Shown in pieces: positions 41,188 to 51,854 of a DNA stretch of 64,000 nt. This DNA is from Raphanus sativus (taxonomy: Eukaryota > Streptophyta > Magnoliopsida > Brassicales > Brassicaceae), in assembly GCF_000801105.2 (NCBI RefSeq), contig NC_079514.1, forward strand, positions 51,815,372 to 51,879,371. Reading direction: 5' to 3'. The translations under genes were made by a program, and so were the position numbers. The notes below the pieces were generated by a model. It saw only the letters and a program-made list of their open reading frames with translations, was not told the DNA's origin and searched no databases. Within the stretch, counting starts at the first letter, position 1; every line of letters begins with the position of its first letter.

Positions 41188-42130
41188 TCACGTATAATCA
41201 AAATGACAATGAACCAAATTAAAATAGGGCATTAATTGATCAATAATTTTTAATATTTTCACAAGGAACGGTATGGGGTCGTTGTTAATTTTTATACAGA
41301 TGTATCCTGGTCCCGATTCCAATTGAAGTAAGTCTAGACTAGTCACGTGTTTGCAGTCTACGTTTTCAGTCCGCGTGTCGGTTTCCTGTTCTTGAAAATA
41401 CCGAAATGTTAATTCTCCACTGGTCACCGAAATTCGAATCCGAATCCGTATTGGAGGCGAAACTCCTTCAAAACCACTAGGCTAGGACTGGGCATAATAT
41501 CCATACCCGAAATATATATCCGAACCGACCCGAAAAATAGGCTACCGACCCGATCGGATCCTGCCAAAATATTCGAATGGGTCCATTTTTCAATAATCAA
41601 AAAAACCAAAACCAAATCCGATCCGTACCGAGAACCGAATGAGTATCCGAACATATCCAAATATATAATTATATATATAAAACATTATTTTAAATTTTAT
41701 TAATTAATAGTATTAATACCTAAAATTAAAATTATAAATCAAACATATTAGTTATTTTAGATATTTATAGATAAAAATAAATGTTTTGGATAAAAATACT
41801 CAAATAAAATTATATATATGGTTGTTTTCAGATAAAAATAACCAATTCGAACTATTTAAATTGAGCATTTTCGGATTTTAAGTTATTTTAGATTAATTTG
41901 AGTAGTTTTGATATAAAATATCCGAGTATAATCGGATAGTTTGGTTACTTCGGATATATCCGAACCCACCCGGATCCGAGATGATCCGATTCGAATCCGA
42001 CCCGATTTTTGTAATATCCGAATGGGATCATTTTTTAAAATCCAAAAAACCGATACCCGAATAAATAGTATATATACCCGAATGGGTATCCAAATGTCCA
42101 GATCTATACTAGACCGTCTTCGCTGGGTTG
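41188..42130 (-). mobile_element. SINE-like tRNA-derived element interrupted by a hAT element
   Basis: On the minus strand, after removal of the 41483-42106 insert, CGAAGACGGTCTAGTGG leads to an A box, and GGATTCGAATT near 41435 is a B box. The spacing is about 32 bp, as in a tRNA. The element then continues leftwards; its 3' end is uncertain. A 79-residue minus-strand frame here is probably incidental. Confidence 0.5.
41483..42106. mobile_element. Non-autonomous hAT-like element rich in CCCGAA/TCCGAA
   Basis: The left end TAGGACTGGGCATAATATCC and the reversed right end TAGATCTGGACATTTGGATA share a TAG..CTGG.CAT inverted repeat. The flanks CACTAGGC and TACTAGAC are a decayed 8-bp duplication (6 of 8). 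Many CCGAACC/CCCGA motifs occur near both ends. No transposase. Confidence 0.55.
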
Positions 42131-42250
42131 TCATTGTTAATTTTTTTTTTCAACCATATCAAATTATCATATTCAAACAAATTTATTAGAACCCATCGTT
42201 AGTACTCATAAAAGATATATTTTGTTGGACCATTTAAAACTTAAATGATA

Positions 42251-42390
42251 ACTTTTTATCAGGAGATGTAAATAAGACTTTAAATTAATACGTTACATGT
42301 TATGTTTGTATAAAGTAACCTTTTTTATCAGGAGATGAAAATAAGACTTTAAATTAATACGTTACATGTTATGTTTGTATAAAGTAACCT
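42251..42390 (+). repeat. 69-bp tandem duplication
   Basis: A unit containing TTTTTATCAGGAGATG and ACGTTACATGTTATG is present twice, with a 69-bp period and only one or two differences, so it is recent. Confidence 0.85.
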
Positions 42391-42567
42391 TTTATTTAGA
42401 ATTTGAGACAAAGGTTCAAAAATTATTTTTTAGATTTTTGTTTTGCAGACTAACCTGTAAACCTGTCCCAAGGGGATCCGTGAAGTCTGTTTATTCATAA
42501 ACATCTAAAATATGTTAAAGCCTGCTTCATAGCAGACTGATTGTTAACTTATAAAAAATGAATCTAA

Positions 42568-43154
42568 TCTATATTATTAAAAGAGAAGTACCCATATAAA
42601 ATAACCCTTAGTTTTCAGTTTTATTTACACTTCCATGCCACTGACATTAAATATTATTTCCTATTTTAATACTGTCTTTTCCACTTTGATTAATGTGTTT
42701 TCCAAAATTAAATTTGAATTAAATACACAATTAAATAATACTTCATATTTTAATGCTTTGTCTTTTCCACTTACATTAATGTGTTTTTAAAAATTAAATT
42801 TGAATTAAATACACTTCATTAACTTCTCAATTAAATCAGTGTCAAATTCAAAAAAAAATATTTTTATTGGACAAACAATTAATGGAAATTATAATATCAA
42901 CTCTTCATTGAACAAATCTAAACAAAAAAATATTACCAAATTTGAACCGAAACTAGATAATATCCAAACAGATTTACCATTTTGGTATCTAGAGAACCAT
43001 AACTAAACCTTATCCGATCGAAATATTTCAGATATTCGAATGTATTTAAATCATATTTATATACTTCAATATGTTAGCTATTTTTCGAGTTAATATCCAA
43101 AATATAAGCTATTTTAAGTTGTTTAAAATATTTGAAATATAAAAATAGTCAAAA
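42568..43154 (+). mobile_element. Helitron 5' part, truncated by the CACTA insertion
   Basis: TCTATATTATTAAAAGAG after an A is the typical 5' end of Brassicaceae Helitrons. The body contains the usual AACCGAAAC/GGTATCTAGAGAACC-type sequence and is interrupted at 43155 by the CACTA element. Its 3' half would lie beyond 51697, where the assembly gap begins after 57 bp. Confidence 0.55.
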
Positions 43155-43179
43155 CACTACAAGAAAACAGCATTTTGGC

Positions 43180-43500
43180 GAGGAAAGTTAACGAGGAAAT
43201 ATAATCCTCGTAAATGTACGAGGAACTTACGAGGAATTTACAACGAAAGAAATAAACCTCGTTATTTTCTCGTAAACTAACGAAGATAACATTTCGTCGT
43301 AAAGCCCACGTAACTTTACGTGGTCTTTACGAGGAAATACATTTTCCTCGTAAAAACCACGTAAAGCTTGCATTATCTTTACGAGGAAAACTGGAAATAT
43401 AATTTCCTCGTTAAATCAACGTAAATTTACGTCACCTTTACGAGGAAATGATATACGTGAACTTAACGAAGAATTTTAAAGCACGTTTTTTTTTGCTACC
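43180..43500. repeat. Left subterminal motif array of the CACTA element
   Basis: Repeated TTTACGAGGAAA, AACGAGGAAA and CCTCGTAAA variants in both orientations. In this superfamily such motifs are the binding sites of the TNPA protein. Confidence 0.8.
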
Positions 43501-43629
43501 TACCTTTTCCTCGCAAATTCATCGCAAAACTTCAACTACCAGATTCGAAAATTTTCTATAAATATGGAAGTTTCAACATCATTTTAAACACACCAACAAG
43601 AAAAAAAAGAAAAACGTGAAAGGAAAAAA

Positions 43630-46600
43630 ATGTCAGGCTCTGGGAATGTCTACGAGTTGCGGAGGTGGATGTATATGCATAGAGATGCTAACGGGAGAGT
43701 GACGAAAGAATACATTGCGGGACTGGAGACATTTATGCATCAAGCAGATTCCACACCGCTCGCCCTAGAAAGCGGTAAGATGTTCTGTCCATGTCGGAAA
43801 TGCAACAATTCGAAATTGGCAAATCGTGAAAATGTTTGGAAGCATTTAATAAATAGAGGTTTCACGCCAAATTACTATATCTGGTTTCAACATGGAGAAG
43901 GTTATAATAATTATGATCAGAATGAAGCTAGTAGTAGTAATAGCAATTTTCAGGAAGAACCGGTTGCTCTTCATTTGCATAATGAACCTAGTTACCATCA
44001 GGAGGAGCAGATGGTAGATTTTGATAGGGTTCATGATATGGTAACTGATGCATTTGTAGCTCATGATGAAGATGAAGAACCTAACATAGATGCAAAAAAG
44101 TTTTATGAAATGTTAAATGCGGCGAATCAACCACTTTACAGTGGTTGTAGAGAAGGTCTCTCTAAATTGTCGTTGGCTGCTAGAATGATGAATATTAAAA
44201 CTGATCACAATCTACCTGAAAGTTGCATGAATGAATGGGCAGACTTGTTCAAAGAGTATTTGCCGGAAGACAATGTGTCTGCTGATTCTTATTATGAGAT
44301 TCAGAAACTGGTGTATAGTCTTGGGTTGCCTTCGGAGATGATAGATGTTTGCATCGACAACTGCATGATCTACTGGGGAAATGATGAGAAGTTAGAAGAA
44401 TGTCGATTCTGCAAGAAGCCACGATTCAAGCCGCAAGGACGGGGACGTAATAGGGTACCGTACCAAAGGATGTGGTACCTACCAATTACAGACAGATTGA
44501 AAAGATTGTACCAATCAGAGCAGACTGCTGGAAAGATGAGATGGCATGCCGAGCATACTCAGACGGATGGTGAGATGACACATCCATCAGATGCAAGAGC
44601 CTGGAAACATTTTAACAAAGTATATCCGGAATTCGCTAGCAATATCCGGAATGTGTATCTCGGATTATGCACAGATGGATTTAGTCCATTCGGAATGTCA
44701 GGGAGACAATATTCATTGTGGCCAGTCTTTCTTACGCCATACAACCTGCCACCGGAGATGTGCATGCAACGGGAGTTGCTATTCTTGACCATATTAATAC
44801 CTGGTCCGAAACATCCTAAAAGGTCGCTGGATGTTTTCCTGCAACCACTGATAAAAGAGTTGAAGGATTTGTGGTCAACAGGGGAGAGGACGTATGACTG
44901 CTCAACGAAGACGAATTTCACGATGCGAGCGATGCTTTTGTGGACCATAAGTGACTTTCCTGCCTATGGGATGTTGTCGGGATGGACTACACATGGGAGA
45001 TTAGCTTGTCCATATTGTAATGGAGCGACAGATGCGTTTCAACTGAAGAATGGGAGGAAGACAAGTTGGTTCGATTGTCATCGTAGATTTCTTCCCATTG
45101 GCCATCCGTACCGAAGAAACAAGACATTGTTTAGGCACAAAAGGGTTGTGAGAGACACTCCTCCTCCATATTTAACTGGAGAAGAAACTGAAAAGCAACT
45201 CGATTACTATGGAGTTTTGGAAACAGTTCCTCGTGGTGGTAATTGGCATGTTCCCCCTAATATGCCTGATTCTTACGGTGTTCATCACAACTGGCACAAG
45301 AAGAGTATATTTTGGGAGTTGCCATATTGGAAGGATCTTCTTCTGCGCCACAACCTCGATGTGATGCATATAGAGAAGAATTTCTTTGAGAACATCATGA
45401 ATACAATATTGAATGTCCCGGGGAAGACAAAAGACAACATAAAATCAAGGTTAGACTTGCCGGATATTTGCTCAAGAAGCGAGTTACATATAAACAGCAA
45501 TGGGCAAGTTCCTGTTCCGATATTCAGATTGTCTTCAGAAAAAAAGTCGGTGTTGTTCAACTGGGTAGCATCAGAAGTGAAATTCCCCGATGGGTATGTT
45601 TCAAATCTGTCTAGATGCGTTGAAAAGGGTCAAAAATTCTCTGGGATGAAGAGTCATGACTGTCATGTCTTTATGCAACGACTACTTCCCTTTGCTTTTG
45701 CGGAGCTACTTCCTACAAACGTACATGAAGCACTTGCAGGTACTATATTTATTATTGCAGTTATTTTATATATAATGATTTAGTTTGAAATATATATGAC
45801 TAATATGTGTATAATTGTTTTTGGAATATACAAGGCATTGGAGCATTTTTCAGGGATCTGAGCACCCGCACCCTTAAAGTAGAAGTCGTGGAACAGCTTC
45901 AAGAGAACATTCCCATCTTATTGTGCAACTTGGAGAAGATATTTCCTCCTGGGTTTTTTGACGTAATGGAGCATCTAGCTGTCCACCTTCCATATGAGGC
46001 ATTGCTTCGTGGACCTGTACATTACGGATGGATGTATCAGTATGAGCGAGCCATGAAATATTTGAAGGGAAAAGCAAAGAACCTTGCAAAGGTTGAAGGT
46101 TCTATAATTGCTGGAAGTTTGACGGAAGAAACTTCTCACTTCACATCGTACTACTTTGCGTCAAAAGTACGTACTCGGAAAAGAGCTCCAAGGAGATATG
46201 ATGATGGTGGTGTCGCGCCAACATACGCAGTTGCTGGTGTTCCAGACATCTTTAGCCAGATTGGGCGACTGGGTGGAAAATCAAAAGAGGTTTGGTGGTC
46301 GAGTGAAGAAGACGCTCATAGTGCACACACCTATATTCTACTTAATTGTGAGGATCCATTGATTCGTTATTTTGAAAGGTAACATAAATGGACACGTATA
46401 TATAAATTAACACATATATATAATTGCCAAATATTAATTAATATAAAAAGTGATTTTACAGCCTATTTGTTTCACAAGTCGAAGAAACATTCCCTGGTAT
46501 ATCCACAACTGACGTAGACAAAAGGAAAGATCAACACTTTATAAAATGGTTGAAGAGTCAGGTATTAACTCAAACTCTTTATTCATAAATGATTTGTATT

Positions 46601-47362
46601 TTAACGTTCACTTTGTTTTTGCAGGTTGATTTTGACGACGATGCAGATTATCCTAAGTGGTTACATGAAGTAATTCAATCTCCACATGTAAAGGTCACCA
46701 CTTCACAGATGTATTTCACACGAGGCTATACTTTTCACACATATGAGTATGGTAGACAGCGGGCAACCAGTAACTATGGAATATGTGTGAAAGGGGAAAC
46801 CGATTTCTACGGTATCTTGACAGAGATTATCGAAGTGGAATTTCCAGGGATATTGAAGCTGAAATGCGTCCTCTTCAAATGTGAGTGGTTCGACCCCGTC
46901 GTCAACAGAGGTGTTCGGTTTAACAAATTCGGTGTAGTTGATGTCAATGGTGGAAGAAGGTACAACAAATTCTTTATTTGGCATACATGAGTAGAATAAG
47001 CTTATTTCTATGTTTTCTTTATTTTCAGGTACAACAAATTCGAGCCTTTCATCTTAGCTTCACAAGCAGATCAAGTTAGCTACCTTCCATACCCTCGGAT
47101 GAGAGAATCGGGAATAAATTGGTTATCCGTGATCAAAGTTACACCTCGAGGACGAATCATAAGTGGAGAAGAACCACCATTGCAAGAAGAACAGATAAAT
47201 GAAGTCGAGGAACCTGAACAACAAATTGATGACATTCTTCTCATTGATCCGCATAATCATGAGTATGAAGATCTTACCGACGATGGCACAGATGAAGCTG
47301 TTGAAGACGAGTTTAATGAAAATGATGATGTTTCTAGTGATGACGAAAATGTATCTGATTGA
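43630..47362 (+). CDS. TNPD-type CACTA transposase, apparently intact
   Basis: Exons 43630-45739, 45835-46378, 46462-46561, 46625-46959 and 47029-47362 join to 3423 nt, giving 1140 residues without a stop. A transposase-associated zinc-binding domain lies at about residues 12-92, with FCPCRKCNN and a later histidine. The Transposase_21 catalytic domain follows at about 225-490, with LGLCTDGFSPFG, ILIPGPKHPKRSLDVF and LACPYC. A DUF4218 domain begins at LLPFAFAELLP. A DUF4216-type domain contains KGETDFYGILTEIIEVEFPG. The C-terminus is strongly acidic. The family cuts and moves CACTA elements together with TNPA. The fourth intron is bounded by a direct repeat, GTACAACAAATTC. Expression is not shown. 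Confidence 0.88.
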
Positions 47363-47424
47363 TGTATTTGTGTTTTAATATGATTGATTTTCAGACTTAA
47401 TGCATGTGATTCGATTATAAAAAA

Positions 47425-48790
47425 AATATTGAGTTTGAGGTTTTGAATGAAAAATAAATGATTGAGGTTTGGGATTGGAATATGAAGAGTAGAAGATAGG
47501 AAAGATGGTGTTTGTGGTTTGGGGTTTTTGATTTTAGAGGTTAGAAAGAAAACCTCGGTAATTCCTCGTAATTTACGACGAAATAACGAGGAAAGTAGAA
47601 AAAAAGAAATACACGGGCCTCGTTAATTCCACGTAAGCACAAATCGTCGTAACGCCCTCGTAAGCTTACGTGGAATTAACGAGGCTTTCTTTTTTTTTTT
47701 TTTTCCTCGTTATTTCCTCGTAGGTTTACGAGGTTTTAACGAGATATGTTGTCTAAACCCCTAAACCCTAAACCCCAAACCCCATCTTTCTTATCTCTTT
47801 TGTCTAAATCCCAAACTCCAAACCCCATTAATAATTTTATAATTTTCAAAAGATTATATTTTTAAATCTTCAAAAGATTATATTTTCAAATCTTCAAATG
47901 ATTATATTTTCAAATCTTCAGAAGATTATATTTTTAAATCTTCAAAATATTATATTTTCAAATCTTCAAATGATTATATTTTCAAATCTTCAAATGATTA
48001 TATTTAAATAAATAATTTGATTTTGTATAAGTTTAAATTAGGAAGAAGAGATTGATATTAGAATTTAAAGAATTGTGATTATAAATTTTGAGGTTTGAAA
48101 TGTTAAGAATATTGAGTTTGAGGTTTTGAATGAAAAATAAATGATTGAGGTTTGGGATTGGAATATGAAGAGTAGAAGATAGGAAAGATGGTGTTTGTGG
48201 TTTGGGGTTTTTGATTTTAGAGGTTTAGAAAGAAAACCTCGGTAATTCCTCGTAATTTACGACGAAATAACGAGGAAAGTAGAAAAAAAGAAATACACGG
48301 GCCTCGTTAATTCCACGTAAGCACAAATCGTCGTAACGCCCTCGTAAGCTTACGTGGAATTAACGAGGCTTTCTTTTTTTTTTTTTTTCCTCGTTATTTC
48401 CTCGTAGGTTTACGAGGTTTTAACGAGATATGTTGTCTAAACCCCTAAACCCTAAACCCCAAACCCCATCTTTCTTATCTATTTTGTCTAAATCCAAAAC
48501 TCCAAACCCCATTAATAATTTTATAATTTCAAAAGATTATATTTTTAAATCTTCAAAAGATTATATTTTAAATCTTCAAAAGATTATATTTTCAAATCTT
48601 CAAATGATTATATTTTCAAATCTTCAAATGATTATATTTAAATAAATAATTTGATTTTGTATAAGTTTAAATTAGGAAGAAGAGATTGATATTAGAAGTT
48701 AAAGAATTGTGGTTATAAATTTTGAGTTTTGATATGTTATGAATATATGAAGTAGAATATAAGAAAGATGGGGTTTAAGGTTTGGGGTTT
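47425..48790 (+). repeat. 684-bp tandem duplication inside the CACTA element
   Basis: The segment starting AATATTGAGTTTGAGG at 47425 recurs at 48108 with very few differences and a 683-684 bp period. Each copy carries a cluster of GAGGAAA/CCTCGTAA motifs followed by CCCTAAACCCC and a string of ATTATATTTTCAAATCTTCA units. Confidence 0.88.
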
Positions 48791-48809
48791 AGAGTTTAGA
48801 GGTTTAGAA

Positions 48810-49085
48810 AATAACCTCGTTAATAACTCGTAACTTACGAAGCATTTACGAGGAACAGAAAGACGGGCCTCGAAATTTCATCGTTTTATTTGGGACGGGC
48901 CTCGCAATTTCCTCGTAATGTTACGAGGGTTTTACGAGTAACAAAAGACGGGCCTCGCTAATTTATCGTTTAGTTTGGGACGGGCCTCGCAATTTCCTCG
49001 TAATCTTACGAGGTTTTTACGAGAAAGAGGAACACGGGCCTCTTTAATTCCTCGTAAACTTACGAGGAAATTGCGAGACCTCCGT
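48810..49085. repeat. Internal CACTA motif cluster before the second gene
   Basis: CCTCGTAATNTTACGAGG-type blocks and GACGGGCCTCGCAATTTCC recur here, matching the subterminal motifs but lying in the middle of the element, about 110 bp before the ATG of the second gene. Confidence 0.7.
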
Positions 49086-49196
49086 AACTTATATATACAA
49101 CCTCACAAACCTCACACTGTCCATTCCTCCCAACTTCCTCTCCACTTCCTCCCCATTTCGTCTCTAACTCCTTTCCCATTCCTCTCTCCTCCGAAA

Positions 49197-51022
49197 ATGG
49201 TAATTTCCTCGCCCCCTTTATTAGTTTAGACAATTTAGATAGGTGGTTAATTTAGGTGGTTAGTTTAGAGAATTTAGATAGGTTTACGGATTTTATGTTT
49301 GTTAGATAGATTTTAAATTATTGATGATAGCTTTTTAATTATTGATGATCATAATCTCAAAAAAATATATTTTTGCAGGTTCGCCAGCGCATGCTTACTG
49401 CTCACTACAGGGAGATATTCGGTGAGCCTGGTAGTCAGTTAGACCCGCCAGGTTCTTCTTCAGGTGCCGGCGGTTCAGGTTCTTCGGATCAGGAGTCTGT
49501 TCCCGAGACTCAGCATTTCTTCCCTCCGATTCCTCCTCCGATGGCTCAGCCTCAGCCGATGGCTCAGCCGATGGCTCAGCCGATGGCTCAGCCGATGGCT
49601 CCTCCGGTGCCTCCTCCGATGGCTCCTCCTGAGATCCCCGCCGCTGTTCATCCCGATCTCATGGTGCCACCTACTGTTCCCTTCTCGCAGTACACTGTCG
49701 AGGATATTCTTGGTATGCCAGGCAGAGCTGGTTTACCAATCATAGACCCCGACAGACCCGACGGGACTTTATGGTAAGTGTATTTTTTAAATAATTATTT
49801 TAATTTATAACTTCATTAAATAATTTAAATTTTCATTTTTTTCCAGGTTTGGGGTTGACAATTCCCTTGCGACAGATGTAACCGAGACGATTAAAGGTTA
49901 CTTCTCCATGGCGCATCCAAACTGGAAATTGACGCCGATCTACATCCGAAAGACGTGGTTCAAGATTTACGCTGTAAGTAATTCTATTAATTAATTATTT
50001 TTTTTATTAACTAATTATTAATTTTTTTTTGCAGCAAAAGTATCATTGGTCCATCGGGGTCAGTGAGAGAGTGAGGAAGGCGTTTTACGAAAAGGCGCAA
50101 GTTCGCTTGTCGGACACGGTTTGCAACTGGAAGGGTGCCTGGATCGTCAAGGGGTACACCCGTGGCAAACCCGCTGAGCTTACCACGGATGTTTGGGACG
50201 GCCTCATCCGTTACTGGAAGGATCCTAACTCCATTAGGATCGCAAACATTTGTGCTGCCGCCCGTAACACGGTAGACGAGCACGGTAACGGCCCGATGCT
50301 ACACTCTACGGGCCAAAAACCACATGCCGGTGTCCGTTTGAAAATGGTACGTAATTAAATATTTAATTATTTTTTTAATATAATTAAATATATTTCTAAC
50401 AATTTTCTTAAATGTTTTTAGGCCAAAGAGTTGGGACGTCTCCCGACTCTTCCGGAACTTTACGAGCGGACCCACAAACAAGGCGGGCCAGTTTTTAGAT
50501 GGCAAGTCCGAGCAAATCTACAACAACGTAATTGCTCGGGTTGAGGAGCGCCAGACTCAGCTGACCCAGCAGTCCGGCGACGGATTACCAGTTACCTTAT
50601 CCACAACTGAAGTGGATAAGATTTACGAGGAGGTAAATTTTTTAACATTATATCTTTTTAATTATTAATTGATTAAATTTCCCTTTTAATTTAACTAACA
50701 AATATAATTTTTTGTTTTTAAGGTTGTCCCTAAGAAAAAGGGACGTACGTTGGGGATCGGTTCCGTCAATGATGTCCCGAGAGCACATCATCTTATGCTC
50801 AGAGACAGACCGAGAAGTCACTCAGTTGCGTTCCGAGCTGGGCGCGACCAAAGCCGTGTGAGTGGACTCGAAGCCTTCATCGACGTTATAGCGTCCACAA
50901 ATCCGGAATGGGAAGCTTTGTTGAGGAACATGAAACAACAAATCCCATTCCAGGCGAGTCATCGGGGCACACATAACGAGGAGGATGTTACGAGGAGGAG
51001 CGAGGATTCTACGAGGCGATGA
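49197..51022 (+). pseudogene. Second CACTA gene (Ptta/En-Spm transposase family), frameshifted
   Basis: Exons 49197-49199, 49379-49773, 49847-49973, 50035-50346, 50422-50632 and 50723-51022 follow splice consensus. The product starts [19 protein letters not shown]. It contains a Pro/Met/Gln repeat from 12-bp units (GATGGCTCAGCC) near 49540-49620, then the conserved block WSIGVSERVRKAFYEKAQ and KGAWIVKGYTRG of the plant transposase family PF03004. In exon 5 the reading frame is lost near 50497: upstream reads ...THKQGGPV, and the expected continuation DGKSEQIYNNVIARVEERQ is in another frame. A second short shifted stretch lies near 50785-50860. Such proteins are taken as TNPA-like DNA-binding partners. 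Confidence 0.7.
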
Positions 51023-51199
51023 ACGAGCCTTAGTTTTTTTAGTTTTTTTTCGGTTTATGTATTATAAAATCCAAAACTTAATTATATATTAAATATTTCT
51101 TGCTTGTGAATTTTATTTAAAATTTATTTATAAATCCAATATTTAATATTTTTATTTTGTTAAATTAATAATTATTATATTATCAAATATTATTTTTTA

Positions 51200-51670
51200 A
51201 TTCGAAAATGGAAGTCTACGAGTTATTTACGACGAAAATATTTCCGAGAATTTACGAAGAAATGCTTTCGAGGTTTTTACGAGGAAAGTCTTTCGAGGTC
51301 TTTACGAGGAAAGGCTTTCGAGGTTTTTACGAGGAAAACCTTTCAACGATTCTACATCGATTTTACGAGGAATCCTTTCAAGGATATTACATCGAATTAC
51401 GAGGATATGATTTCAAGGATCTTACGTGTAAGTAACGACGCGTGGTTCACGTGGTTTGTACGGGAAATTAGCGAGTGATTTACAAGGAAAGGGGGCGAGG
51501 AACTTACGACGAAATATTAACTTCGTCTTTACGAGGAAACCGAAACCTCGCTATTCTACGAGGAAATGGCGACGAATCCTTTTTTACGACGGACGAAAAA
51601 CGACGAAAGGCTTTTCCTCGTTAATTCCTCGTAAACCTCCTTTTACGAGGATTAACGAGGAAAATGGCCC
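51200..51670. repeat. Right subterminal motif array of the CACTA element
   Basis: Dense TTTTACGAGGAAA repeats, with GGCTTTCGAGG and CCTCGTTAATTCCTCG variants. Short frames here are only the translated repeat. Confidence 0.85.
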
Positions 51671-51754
51671 TCGTTAATTATTTGTTTTCTTGTAGTGAAA
51701 GTAAATCATCTAAGTATATAAACATAATCAAAACACCAAAAAAAATTAAAAATA

Positions 51755-51854
51755 NNNNNNNNNNNNNNNNNNNNNNNNNNNNNNNNNNNNNNNNNNNNNN
51801 NNNNNNNNNNNNNNNNNNNNNNNNNNNNNNNNNNNNNNNNNNNNNNNNNNNNNN
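51755..51854. other. Assembly gap (100 N)
   Basis: Exactly 100 N, the conventional size for a gap of unknown length. It interrupts the auxilin-related gene on its right, and its left side lies 57 bp beyond the CACTA element. Confidence 0.99.

Larger units (their letters stand above)
43155..51697 (+). mobile_element. CACTA (En/Spm) transposon, 8.5 kb
   Basis: The left end CACTACAAGAAAACA matches the reversed right end CACTACAAGAAAACA exactly over 15 bp. AAA flanks it at 43152-43154 and 51698-51700, the 3-bp duplication expected of CACTA elements. Subterminal regions (43180-43500 and 51200-51670) are packed with TTTACGAGGAAA-type motifs in both orientations. It carries a TNPD-like gene and a second transposon gene on the same strand. 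The ends and the main gene are intact, so it is probably young. The Brassica element Bot1 is a plausible relative. Confidence 0.92.

Noticed and set aside
51208..51677. Two 73-75 residue frames near the right CACTA end
   Set aside because: They are the translated TTTACGAGGAAA repeat array, giving FYEE and RGK-type periodic peptides.
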